DNA of 56,308 bases from Candidatus Schekmanbacteria bacterium (GCA_016235675.1 JACRJN010000054.1:1-56308); one strand, 5' to 3'. Shown: positions 7,205 to 13,554, numbered from the stretch's first letter. Numbers and translations: made by a program. The notes: generated by a model from the letters alone, not told the origin.

Positions 7205-8354
7205 CCTCTTCCTCCAAAAGTTCCTGTTTGCGGCGACGGCTGGGGATTAACCCCTGCGGACGGAAAATCATCATCATAATTAAGGCCGCTCCGAAAATCA
7301 GCATCCGGTATTGCTGAAAATCACGCAATTTTTCCGGCAGAACGACTAACACAATTGCACCTATGATGACTCCGGGAATACTGCCCATTCCGCCCAAAAC
7401 CACCATGCACAAGATCATGGCCGATTCCATAAAGGTAAAGCTCATGGGGTCGACAAATCCGATCAGGCTGGAATAGACCACCCCGCCCATCGCGGCGAAC
7501 CCGGCTCCGACGGCAAAGGCCAGCAGCTTAATCACCGTGACGTTGATGCCCAGGCTTTCAGCCGCCAGCGCATCTTCCCGGATTGCCATCCAGGCGCGGC
7601 CGATACGGGAATGATTGAGACGATCGGCAGCCATCCCGATCGCGCAAGCCAGTAAAATTATCAGGAAATAGTAGTTAGCCACCCGCGGCAAACCGAAACC
7701 CGGCGTTTTATCGAAAGAATACCTGGCGATGACCGGGCCGGGGATGCCGGAGATGCCCTTCGGCCCGTTGGTCAAAGTATCCCAGTTGGTTAAGATGATC
7801 CGGGTGATTTCGCCAAACCCCAGGGTGACAATCGCCAGATAATCCCCCCGCAGACGCAGAGAGGAACTGCCCAAGCAAAGCCCGATGATTCCCGCTAAAA
7901 GAGCGGTAGCCGGAAGCAGCAGCCAGAAAGCCCAGCGCGCTTGCGGGAAATGGTGAAAAAATATCGCCGAGCTATAAGCCCCGATCGCATAAAACGCCAC
8001 ATACCCCAAATCCAGCAGCCCGACAAACCCCACCACCACATTCAACCCCAGCGCCAGACAGACGTAGACCCCGGCCAGCGTCGCTACATGTATCCAGTAA
8101 GGGCTTTGCAGCCAGGTGAAGATCAGCGGGTAGGCCAGCAGGCAAAGCGCCAGTGACGCATAATATGTGCGCCTGGTGCGTTTGATCAATTCCCCGGCCT
8201 TAAGCAGCCAGCCGCCGCGCTGGAGGGCATACATCCCCCCCGCCCCGGCCAGGACAAAACCCAGGAAGGGCGCGGCCTCGTGGATGTTGAGCCCCAGGAT
8301 TAAGAGGGCGAAGCCGGTTAGGACTATGATGATGGTGTAGATATTTTCTGGCAT
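7161..8354 (-). CDS. livM: Branched-chain amino acid ABC transporter permease LivM
   Basis: A 397-aa inner-membrane permease with about ten hydrophobic segments. LGLNVVVGFVGLLDLGYVAF and LRLRGDYLAIVTLGFGEI are classic LivM signatures. The extra hydrophobic N-terminal region (residues 1-85) is seen in many LivM proteins. The sister permease LivH and the binding protein LivJ are not in the window; directly upstream is a SemiSWEET gene. The C-terminal tail is charged and cytoplasmic (SRRRKQELLEEEDES) and its coding sequence overlaps livG. The start ATG 8354 has only a weak AGAG upstream. Confidence 0.93.
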   Translation of the reverse strand: MPENIYTIIIVLTGFALLILGLNIHEAAPFLGFVLAGAGGMYALQRGGWLLKAGELIKRTRRTYYASLALCLLAYPLIFTWLQSPYWIHVATLAGVYVCLALGLNVVVGFVGLLDLGYVAFYAIGAYSSAIFFHHFPQARWAFWLLLPATALLAGIIGLCLGSSSLRLRGDYLAIVTLGFGEITRIILTNWDTLTNGPKGISGIPGPVIARYSFDKTPGFGLPRVANYYFLIILLACAIGMAADRLNHSRIGRAWMAIREDALAAESLGINVTVIKLLAFAVGAGFAAMGGVVYSSLIGFVDPMSFTFMESAMILCMVVLGGMGSIPGVIIGAIVLVVLPEKLRDFQQYRMLIFGAALIMMMIFRPQGLIPSRRRKQELLEEEDESGTPAFEHPPLE

Positions 8355-8379
8355 ATAATATCTCTATGTAACCCTTTAT

Positions 8380-8407
8380 TGTTTCGGCGTGAAACACACC
8401 GAAACAT
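8380..8407. repeat. Palindromic repeat, family C, single unit
   Basis: A hairpin unit TGTTTCGGCGTGAAACACACCGAAACA lies in the gap between the SemiSWEET gene and livM. It resembles the units at 50219-50298. Confidence 0.8.
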
Positions 8408-8428
8408 CCACTTATCCCGAAGTTTTAG

Positions 8429-8683
8429 TTATTTATATTTAATTTTGAGAAATAAAATAATCACGGTAAAGATTAAGGTTATTCCATTAGCCATCATCAG
8501 CGGCAGGTCGTTGACCAGAATGCCGTAGGCAAACCACAGGCATAGCCCTATCGATAACAAAGCATACATACCCAGAGACAAGTCTTTGGTATGCCTGGTT
8601 TTGATGACCTTAATCGCCTGCGGCAAGAATGATGTGGTGGTGCAGGTAGCCGCCAGTAAGCCGAGTGTGGTAAGCCAGTTCAT
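8429..8683 (-). CDS. SemiSWEET-type sugar transporter (MtN3/PQ-loop family)
   Basis: An 84-aa protein with three transmembrane helices, the size of bacterial SemiSWEETs, which dimerise to facilitate sugar diffusion across the inner membrane. The PQ motif is present in TTTSFLPQAIKVIKTRHTKDLS near residue 20, and the conserved ALLSIGLCLWFAYGI and Asn-containing MANGITLIF segments follow. The start chosen is ATG 8683, 2 nt after the stop of the HAD gene and preceded by GGGGGA. An ATG nine codons earlier lies inside the HAD gene and adds no homologous residues. It is probably co-transcribed with the HAD phosphatase. Confidence 0.88.
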   Translation of the reverse strand: MNWLTTLGLLAATCTTTSFLPQAIKVIKTRHTKDLSLGMYALLSIGLCLWFAYGILVNDLPLMMANGITLIFTVIILFLKIKYK

Positions 8684-8684
8684 C

Positions 8685-9473
8685 TCAATCCCCCAAATCC
8701 ACCAATTCAATCTGCGCCCGGTTCCATTCGTTAATAGGCCGCTTTAATTTAGCGAAATAATCGATAATCTGTTCCTCGGTATAGCCGTTGATCACTTCAA
8801 GGATGGGGATCAAAACCGCCAACGCGTTATCGGAGATAACGGTTCGCTTGGCAATGTGCCCCATATAAGGCGAGGAAGAAACGGCAATGGGGAAACCGTT
8901 ATAGGCCCTGACATGCAGCATGACATGGACATCCGAGGTTCCGTCTCCCACATAGATGATTTGGCTGCGGGGAATCTTTTGCCGGATTTTTAATTCATCC
9001 AGGGTGGCGACTTTAGCGTCCCCAGCTCCGGTGCGAATAACTTCAGTCACAATCCCAAGCTCGTCATAACTGAAGGTGGTTGCATAGATATTTTCCGGAG
9101 GGATAATTCCTTCCAGAGCCTGAGAAATAATGTCCCAGGGGCCTGCCGAGGTAACACAGGTATAAAATTCTGTATTATCTATCCCGTTGTTAAGCAAAGA
9201 AATAAATTGGGCGACATTCTTTTTAAGCTTCGTCTCTTTCCCCACTTCCTGCAATAAGGTCTTGCTGACCTTGCCGCAAAAATCTTTATCGGAAGTGATT
9301 AAATAGGCCAACTCCCCTCCCAACTGGACGATGTTCTTGCGTCTTATATCTTCGACCTTCCCGTCGAAACCTCGCGGGGAGATGCCTAATTTTTCGGCCA
9401 GCAGGTAACCGCTGTCATCCAGACTGAGGGTTTTATCAAAATCGGATACAAATAAATATTTTTCCTTTGACAT
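8685..9473 (-). CDS. HAD superfamily phosphatase (phosphoserine phosphatase/MtnX-like)
   Basis: A 262-aa haloacid dehalogenase-type hydrolase. Motif 1 is VSDFDKTLS (nucleophile Asp and acid/base Asp within DFDKT) at about residue 10. Motif 4 is YVGDGTSDV at about residue 170. The middle helical region is the cap. The layout resembles MtnX/SerB-like small-molecule phosphatases, but the substrate is not determinable. The ATG at 9473 has AAGGAAT 7 nt upstream. It forms a two-gene unit with the SemiSWEET gene, which suggests a sugar phosphate or related metabolite as substrate (inference only). Confidence 0.8.
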   Translation of the reverse strand: MSKEKYLFVSDFDKTLSLDDSGYLLAEKLGISPRGFDGKVEDIRRKNIVQLGGELAYLITSDKDFCGKVSKTLLQEVGKETKLKKNVAQFISLLNNGIDNTEFYTCVTSAGPWDIISQALEGIIPPENIYATTFSYDELGIVTEVIRTGAGDAKVATLDELKIRQKIPRSQIIYVGDGTSDVHVMLHVRAYNGFPIAVSSSPYMGHIAKRTVISDNALAVLIPILEVINGYTEEQIIDYFAKLKRPINEWNRAQIELVDLGD

Positions 9474-9539
9474 GGTATATTCCTTATTCTAAAAAACATG
9501 GGAATTACTTTACCTGCCTTATTTAATAAAGTCAAATTA

Positions 9540-9577
9540 AATAAAAGGGGCGGATTGAATTTATGTCAATCCGCCCC
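9540..9577 (-). terminator. Rho-independent terminator of the Cys-rich small gene
   Basis: A perfect 12-bp stem: GGGGCGGATTGA (9547-9558) pairs with TCAATCCGCCCC (9566-9577) across a 7-nt loop. Read on the minus strand it is followed by TTTTATTT, and it begins 8 nt after the stop codon of the gene at 9585-9692. Confidence 0.88.
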
Positions 9578-9584
9578 CCGGCCA

Positions 9585-9692
9585 TTACTTGGCTTGCTTG
9601 TCCGGTACGCAGCCGCAGCCGCAAGAGCCTTTGCTTCCGGCATTACCCTGGGGCTTTTTCGCCTCGGGCTTTACTTGTTCCTTCTTTGCCAT
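9585..9692 (-). CDS. 35-aa Cys-rich small protein, likely metal-binding, under ArsR-type control
   Basis: An open frame of 35 codons with a near-ideal ribosome binding site (AAAGGAGGTGA, then 5 nt, then ATG). The product starts MAKKEQVKPEAKKPQGNAG and ends GSCGCGCVPDKQAK. It has a Lys-rich N-terminal half and a CGCGC cluster, a plausible thiolate metal site. A promoter with TTGTAT, 17 bp and TATACT lies just upstream, and a strong terminator follows the stop. The ATATGCGCAT operator-like palindrome in its promoter is repeated upstream of the adjacent ArsR regulator, whose own C-terminus contains CICGC. I infer a small metal-buffering or metal-delivery protein regulated by that ArsR. I do not recognise a named family. 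Confidence 0.8.
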   Translation of the reverse strand: MAKKEQVKPEAKKPQGNAGSKGSCGCGCVPDKQAK

Positions 9693-9712
9693 ATGTCATT
9701 CACCTCCTTTGT

Positions 9713-9744
9713 TTAAGTATATGCGCATGTTCTTATATATACAA
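9713..9744 (-). promoter_or_regulatory. Promoter and ArsR-type operator of the Cys-rich gene
   Basis: On the minus strand, TTGTAT (9744-9739), a 17-bp spacer and TATACT (9721-9716) form a good sigma-70-like promoter. The palindrome ATGCGCAT overlaps the spacer next to the -10 box, inside TTAAGTATATGCGCAT (9713-9728). This 16-mer is repeated exactly at 10073-10088 upstream of the ArsR gene. Confidence 0.75.
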
Positions 9745-9756
9745 CGATAAAAAAAC

Positions 9757-10056
9757 TTACCCGCTTGGGTTTTTTCCTCCGTCCCGGCATCCGCAGATAC
9801 AAATCCGGTTAAGCCTTTGTCGGCATAACTCCAGCATCTCTTTGTTTAATGAGTAATAAATCCAATAACCCTGTCTTTCATCCTTCACCAGTTCCGCCCC
9901 TTTAAGCACCCGCAAATGTTGAGATACCGCGGATTGGGTTATCCCCAGCGCCCCGGCCAAGGCGTTGACGCTCATCGGCTCATTTTTAAGGTGTTCGATA
10001 ATTTCAATTCTCTTGTCCACAGAGAGCAGTTTGAATAATTCGGCGGATTCTTTCAT
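9757..10056 (-). CDS. ArsR/SmtB family metalloregulator
   Basis: A 99-aa winged-helix repressor, the standard size for the family. These proteins leave their operator when a metal, metalloid or thiol stress signal binds. The recognition helix region reads LGITQSAVSQHLRVLKGAELV (residues about 40-60), followed by the wing RQGYWIYYSL. The usual ArsR metal box (ELCVCD) in the recognition helix is absent. Instead the C-terminus holds CRQRLNRICICGC, so sensing through C-terminal cysteines is likely. An operator-like palindrome ATGCGCAT lies in its own promoter and in that of the downstream Cys-rich gene, pointing to autoregulation and a two-gene regulon. Confidence 0.9.
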   Translation of the reverse strand: MKESAELFKLLSVDKRIEIIEHLKNEPMSVNALAGALGITQSAVSQHLRVLKGAELVKDERQGYWIYYSLNKEMLELCRQRLNRICICGCRDGGKNPSG

Positions 10057-10072
10057 GGTTGAAACCTATCTA

Positions 10073-10088
10073 TTAAGTATATGCGCAT
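10073..10088 (-). promoter_or_regulatory. ArsR-type operator upstream of the ArsR gene
   Basis: TTAAGTATATGCGCAT is identical to 9713-9728. Read on the minus strand it includes a TATACT -10 box 20 nt before the arsR-like ATG. The -35 region is weak. A second dyad, GTAAC-N5-GTTAC, lies about 20 bp further upstream (about 10103-10117). Confidence 0.7.
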
Positions 10089-10147
10089 TTACTAATATAA
10101 TAGTAACCTATCGTTACCAGATTGTCAAGCCATAAAAACAAATAATT

Positions 10148-10305
10148 TCTAGTATAACGTTTCATAAAAAGGTATACAAACCTGTCATTGCGAGCTTAAG
10201 CGAAGCAATCCCGATTCTACCGGGCACTTCCGAGATTGCTTCGGCGATAAAGCTGCCTCGCAATGACAATTAAATGTACATATTTTAATGAAACGCTATA
10301 CTAGA
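10148..10305. repeat. Nested repeat: host element with TCTAGTATAACGTTTCAT ends containing a family A copy
   Basis: The outer inverted repeats TCTAGTATAACGTTTCAT (10148-10165) and ATGAAACGCTATACTAGA (10288-10305) differ at one base. Inside, 10184-10267 is a family A copy. A related host element, also with a family A copy inside, lies at 29146-29297. The rest of the gap to 10440 holds further small palindromes (GGGACTTTAGTCCC type at about 10377-10390) and a family C-like hairpin at 10404-10437, which may terminate the minus-strand gene ending at 10441. Confidence 0.85.
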
Positions 10306-10440
10306 GGACGAAGGGCAATTTACAGGAGCAGAGGCTTTAGCCTCGTGTAAACGCATGAAATGAACATGCGCTTGACGGGACTAAAGTCCCTACTCCAATT
10401 TTTGGGGTGTTTCGGCTTGCGGACAAACCGAAACCCCTCG

Positions 10441-10875
10441 TTAGGAGTTATTTTGCTTTTTCGCCGCAGGTTTGGAGACCCTTTTCATAACAGGCCGGGC
10501 GTTTTTCGTCCCTTTCCCGTCAGACGGGGCTTCGGCTGCCGCCTTAACCTTAAATTGTTTCTCAGGCTTTGCCGGTTGCGGCACTGCTGTGCCTGTTCCG
10601 CTCCAGATATTTCTCATTTCCGCCAACTCGGAGGCCACTTCGTGCTGCAAACCGTTTACGGAGGTTCTGAGATTGACCACAAAATCCGTCAGATTGGATT
10701 TCATCTCACTGGCCGATCTCTCACGCGTGGAACGCACATCAGCCTGAAAATCCGACATGTCTTGTTTCAGACCATTGACGAAACTACGGACATCCTGCAT
10801 CGCCTCGTTGCGTTTTACCCGCAAAAAACCGATTTCAGAGTGTAAACGATTCATATCGTCTGTCAATCGACCCAT
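10441..10875 (-). CDS. Helical gas-vesicle-associated protein, GvpC-like candidate (paralogue of the next gene)
   Basis: A 144-aa soluble, highly charged, mostly helical protein. Residues 1-95 are predicted coiled or amphipathic helix (MGRLTDDMNRLHSEI, then SFVNGLKQDMSDFQADVRST and DFVVNLRTSVNGLQHEV, two loosely repeated units). The helical part ends in AEMRNIWSGTG, reminiscent of the end of cyanobacterial GvpC. The last 45 residues are a Lys/Pro/Ala-rich tail. Its N-terminus is clearly related to the next protein upstream (MGRMSSDMQRLHNEI). It follows gvpA on the same strand, with GGAG 7 nt before ATG. I infer a vesicle-shell-binding accessory protein; the GvpC equivalence rests on size, position and helical repeat character only. 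Confidence 0.55.
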   Translation of the reverse strand: MGRLTDDMNRLHSEIGFLRVKRNEAMQDVRSFVNGLKQDMSDFQADVRSTRERSASEMKSNLTDFVVNLRTSVNGLQHEVASELAEMRNIWSGTGTAVPQPAKPEKQFKVKAAAEAPSDGKGTKNARPVMKRVSKPAAKKQNNS

Positions 10876-10892
10876 TTCATTTCTCCTTGTGA

Positions 10893-10985
10893 AAACAGGC
10901 TTTAGGCTCCGGGCGTTAGGCCAACAAAAGGGTAGTCTTTTGTTTTTTAGCCCGAAGCCTAAAGCCCATAGCCTGAAGCCTTTTC
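10893..10985. repeat. Palindromic repeat, family G (AGGCTTTAGGC...GCCTGAAGCCT)
   Basis: An imperfect inverted repeat: the left arm runs CAGGCTTTAGGCTCCGGGCGTTAGGC and the right arm GCCCGAAGCCTAAAGCCCATAGCCTGAAGCC. Another copy lies at 20129-20222. Confidence 0.8.
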
Positions 10986-10992
10986 CCCATTA

Positions 10993-11262
10993 TTAATTTG
11001 CGCTGCCGAACCATGCCTGATGGGCGCCGGATAACTCGGCTATAATTTGTTTTCTCATCCCTTTGACATAAGCACGGCGTTCATCCCTGTTTTTTTTCAA
11101 CATTCTTTGCATCTTCAAACCTGTTTCGATATTGGCGGTGTGAAATTCATGCAGCATACCGGCAACATCTTTTTTCAGGTTTTTCATCCTCTGTATACGA
11201 TCATTGTGTCCGTTCATTATTTCGTTGTGCAAGCGCTGCATATCGCTGCTCATTCTTCCCAT
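10993..11262 (-). CDS. Small helical gas-vesicle-associated protein, GvpC-like candidate
   Basis: An 89-aa highly charged protein, predicted to be one long amphipathic helix or coiled coil. It begins MGRMSSDMQRLHNEIM and ends IAELSGAHQAWFGSAN. Both ends match the 144-aa downstream protein (MGRLTDDMNRLHSEI and SELAEMRNIWSGTG), so the two are paralogues. The start at 11262 was chosen because CAGGAGGAAGAAA places a GGAGG 7 nt before this ATG and because the conserved N-terminus begins here; an upstream ATG (11295) adds 11 unrelated residues. It lies about 100 bp after gvpA on the same strand and is probably in the same transcript. A vesicle surface or assembly role is inferred. Confidence 0.6.
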   Translation of the reverse strand: MGRMSSDMQRLHNEIMNGHNDRIQRMKNLKKDVAGMLHEFHTANIETGLKMQRMLKKNRDERRAYVKGMRKQIIAELSGAHQAWFGSAN

Positions 11263-11364
11263 TTTCTTCCTCCTGGCTGTATGAAAGCCATTCAAACTTA
11301 TCCCGTAGGAGGAGGAATTTTATTTCCCCCTTCCTACACAGGATAAATTAATGCTGTATCGTGC

Positions 11365-11583
11365 TTACGCCGGGATAGCTGCACTGGCGGTTAAACCGAT
11401 AGCTTCCGCATATTTCAGATAGGTTTCCACCGAAGCGATAACAACCCGTGCTTCGATTGACAGCAACTCAATGCCTACCAAGGATACTTTTACCCAGGCA
11501 TCGATAACGATACCTTTGTCCAATATACGATCGATAACCTCGGCCAAGCTTGAGGAGTCTGTTGACTTTTGAATCTTTGCCAT
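11365..11583 (-). CDS. gvpA: Gas vesicle structural protein GvpA
   Basis: A 72-aa main rib protein of the gas vesicle wall, almost at consensus. [39 protein letters not shown] and [16 protein letters not shown] are the defining helix-strand-strand-helix segments. It is preceded by GGGGG about 9 nt upstream of ATG. Only two small helical genes follow. None of gvpF, gvpG, gvpK, gvpL, gvpN or gvpJ, normally needed for assembly, is present in the window. They may lie elsewhere in the genome, or this copy may be used differently. A sigma-54-like promoter sits about 90 bp upstream. Confidence 0.97.
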   Translation of the reverse strand: MAKIQKSTDSSSLAEVIDRILDKGIVIDAWVKVSLVGIELLSIEARVVIASVETYLKYAEAIGLTASAAIPA

Positions 11584-11672
11584 GTTACTTACCCCCTTTC
11601 ATTAGGATTTTTAAATTTTGGACGCCCGAATTTGTTTTTTAATAACTATACAGCATGCTGCAACGTAATATA

Positions 11673-11690
11673 TACAATAAGTGTGCCAAC
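11673..11690 (-). promoter_or_regulatory. gvpA: Possible sigma-54-type promoter of gvpA
   Basis: The minus strand reads TTGGCACACTTATTGTAT. It has a full -24 element (TGGCAC) and a -12 element TTGT in place of TTGC, at the correct 5-nt separation. It lies about 90 nt upstream of the gvpA ATG. Because one of the two invariant -12 bases is changed, this is tentative. Confidence 0.4.
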
Positions 11691-11971
11691 TGGTAGATAT
11701 TGTCATTAAGCTATATTATTAATTAGTTATACGCACCAATCAATAAAAACCATGCAGAACGATAGCAGCTTGTAGCGTGTGAAATATACCACCGTGCCAT
11801 ATTAGTATGGCGGGAAGTATATAATTTTTGCGCAATCAGGGTTATAGAAATGAAACTTAAACTTGTTTTAGTCTTTTTTATGGTATAAAATGGTGTGCAA
11901 CTTGGGGTGGGTTCGGATTTTAAACCTTGGATTGATTTCTGTAGAGACGCTCGAAACACATTGTAAAAAAA
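11691..11971. other. Non-coding stretch upstream of gvpA
   Basis: No convincing gene: a 78-codon open frame on the minus strand has no ribosome binding site and no recognisable sequence. The region is AT-rich and probably holds upstream regulatory DNA for gvpA. Confidence 0.5.
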
Positions 11972-12113
11972 TGAGGGTAATAAATATCAATGTGCGGTAT
12001 TTGATAAACCGGCGATTCCTAATCTAAATCGGTTTATCGAAACTTCCTTTTGGCATCCGGCTCCCAATTTAGATGCTTTCAAGAAAGTACCCACAAATAA
12101 TTTATTACCCTCA
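11972..12113 (-). terminator. Terminator-like stem with a large structured insert after the cytochrome gene
   Basis: A perfect 14-bp inverted repeat, TGAGGGTAATAAAT (11972-11985) and ATTTATTACCCTCA (12100-12113), encloses 114 nt. On the minus strand the second arm is followed by TTTTTTT, as in a rho-independent terminator, and the element starts 16 nt after the cytochrome stop codon. The insert holds further hairpins (GATAAACCG...CGGTTTATC and GCATC...GGATGC). It may be a split terminator or a small structured RNA. Confidence 0.6.
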
Positions 12114-12129
12114 ATAAATTTAAATCCAA

Positions 12130-12480
12130 CTATTTACCGTGACAATCTTCGCACTTAGTCGGACCTTTCTTTTCTTTCTGGTGACAGCCCTTACATTTAT
12201 CATGATAGGCATCTTTTATGGCCGGAGCTTCACCCTTCTTCTCCTGATGGCATGTCTTACAGGCTTTCATCGGTTCGCCTTCTTTTGCCTTATGATGACA
12301 AACCTTGCAATCGCCGTTTCTTTTTTGATGCTCATGATGTTTGAAGCCGGCTACCGCCTTGCTTTTGCCGTTGAAATCCAACTTGATTTCAGCCGGGCCG
12401 TTATCCGTAGCTAACACTACGCTGGCAGTGGTCATCAACAAAGCTAGCCCACCCAATACCGCCACGATTTTTTTGCTCAT
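12130..12480 (-). CDS. Small periplasmic tetraheme cytochrome c (c3/c7-like)
   Basis: A 116-aa precursor: signal peptide MSKKIVAVLGGLALLMTTASVVLA, then a mature domain with four CxxCH heme sites (CKVCHH, CKTCH, CKGCH, CEDCH). Additional histidines (GFKHHEHQ, DAYHDK) can act as distal ligands for bis-His hemes. Size and spacing fit the class III c3/c7 group, soluble electron carriers in the periplasm of anaerobes. GTG AAG AGA precedes the ATG, but the ATG at 12480, 8 nt after GGAGG, is the better start. A close paralogue lies at 13192-13554 on the same strand, sharing the sequence LDFNGKSK before the heme region. Confidence 0.9.
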   Translation of the reverse strand: MSKKIVAVLGGLALLMTTASVVLATDNGPAEIKLDFNGKSKAVAGFKHHEHQKRNGDCKVCHHKAKEGEPMKACKTCHQEKKGEAPAIKDAYHDKCKGCHQKEKKGPTKCEDCHGK

Positions 12481-12513
12481 TCTCTTCACCTCCCTCCTTT
12501 GATTTATAAATAA

Positions 12514-12571
12514 TGTCGTTACCTGATTTATCAGGTAGAGCCCGTGGTACCTGATAAATCAGGTAACGACA
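12514..12571. repeat. Palindrome TGTCGTTACCTGATTTATCAGGTA / complement
   Basis: A 24-bp perfect inverted repeat (12514-12537 and 12548-12571), each arm itself containing ACCTGATnnATCAGGT-type symmetry. It lies in the leader of the cytochrome gene. A related half (CCTGATAAATCAGGTAACTACA) occurs in the element at 51416-51518. Confidence 0.88.
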
Positions 12572-12579
12572 ATCGTATG

Positions 12580-12896
12580 ATAACCTGAGTTCGGGATAAG
12601 GTATCAAGGCAATCTATTGTAGGGGCTATAGTTTCCCCGCCCTGGTGGGAATGCGCCATTCACGCACAATTGTACCAAGGGCGGGGAAACCCCCAATGCT
12701 GTTGACTTAAGGAATTTTGTTTTGATGTTTATGTAGCGCAGACCTTTAGGTCTGCTACGGCCACAGGGGTCAAATGCCGCGTTTGGGCAGGGCTAAAGCC
12801 CTGCGCTACGTCTTAAGTCAACAGCATTGGGGGAAACCCCGCCCCTACAAGTTTTGTTGCCCACAACCTTATGAAATTATCCCGAACTCAGGTTAT
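12580..12896. repeat. Four-layer nested palindromic element
   Basis: Layer 1: ATAACCTGAGTTCGGGATAA (12580-12599) and its exact complement (12877-12896). Layer 2: a family J element TTGTAGGGGC...GCCCCTACAA (12617-12850). Layer 3: a family K element CCAATGCTGTTGACTTAAG (from 12693) with complement ending at 12830, interrupting the J element at GGGGAAACC. Layer 4: family B units AGACCTTTAGGTCTGC and GCAGGGCTAAAGCCCTGC (about 12732-12811). An intact J-type arm order is visible for comparison at 38168-38262. No gene is seen in 12897-13191 apart from a small TTTAGCCCTG unit. Confidence 0.92.
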
Positions 12897-13191
12897 AATA
12901 TTATCATCGTAGTGCAGGGCTTTAGCCCTGCATCCTTAAGCAGACCTATAGACAAAAAAAGAGGGCGATAAAAATTATAAACACGTCGTTCAGAACTAAA
13001 AATATGACTTATTATTTAATAACAAATCATATTTAGAAAAAACCCCTTCGTAAAAAGAGATTCCCTCTATTTATTTCTGAGCTATCTCCCTAAGAAGGCA
13101 AACCCTTCCTTTACACCCTCTCCCCTAAAAAGGATGTAACGGAGAATGTTTATAAATCTTATCACCCTCAACGCATTAAAGGCAATTCAGA

Positions 13192-13554
13192 CTACTTTCT
13201 TTCGTGGCAGTCTTTGCAATCCTTATTCGGACCCTTACCTTCCTTTTGATGACAACCCTTACATCTGGTATGGTAAGCATCCTTCATTGCCGGCTTCTCA
13301 CCTTCGGCCTTTTCGCCGTGACAGGTTTTACAAGCCTTGGGAGCATCAGTATCGCCATCTTTATGATGACATACCTTACAGTCCCCTTTCAGTCTTTCTT
13401 GATGGGCATGATGCGGGAAGTTAGCAACATGCTTGCTTTTCCCGTTAAAATCCAAAGTAGGAGATGCCGGCCCGGAACCAACTTTCCCGGCCACAGCTCC
13501 GCTTACAGTCGCCATCAATATAATACCGCTCAATATCGCTGTAATTTTCTTCAA
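13192..13554 (-). CDS. Small periplasmic tetraheme cytochrome c, paralogue of 12130-12480
   Basis: A 120-aa precursor with signal peptide (LKKITAILSGIILMATVSGAVAG) and four CxxCH sites (CKVCHH, CKTCH, CKGCH, CKDCH). The mature part aligns along its whole length with the other cytochrome (LDFNGKSK, HHAHQERLKGDCKVCHH, MKDAYHTRCKGCHQKE). The open frame extends further upstream, but TTG at 13554 sits just before the signal peptide and about 8 nt after a GGGGG site, so I take it as the start. It probably carries electrons in the periplasm alongside its paralogue. The duplication suggests dose or partner specialisation. No reductase or quinol oxidase gene is adjacent. Confidence 0.88.
   Translation of the reverse strand: MKKITAILSGIILMATVSGAVAGKVGSGPASPTLDFNGKSKHVANFPHHAHQERLKGDCKVCHHKDGDTDAPKACKTCHGEKAEGEKPAMKDAYHTRCKGCHQKEGKGPNKDCKDCHERK

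Noticed and set aside
11723-11959. 78-codon open frame on the minus strand upstream of gvpA
   Set aside because: No ribosome binding site, atypical composition and no recognisable sequence; it overlaps the likely regulatory region of gvpA.
12000-12100. GAAAGCATCTAA on the minus strand resembles a piece of 23S rRNA near its 3' end
   Set aside because: Only 12 nt match; the surrounding sequence does not follow 23S rRNA, so it is treated as coincidence.
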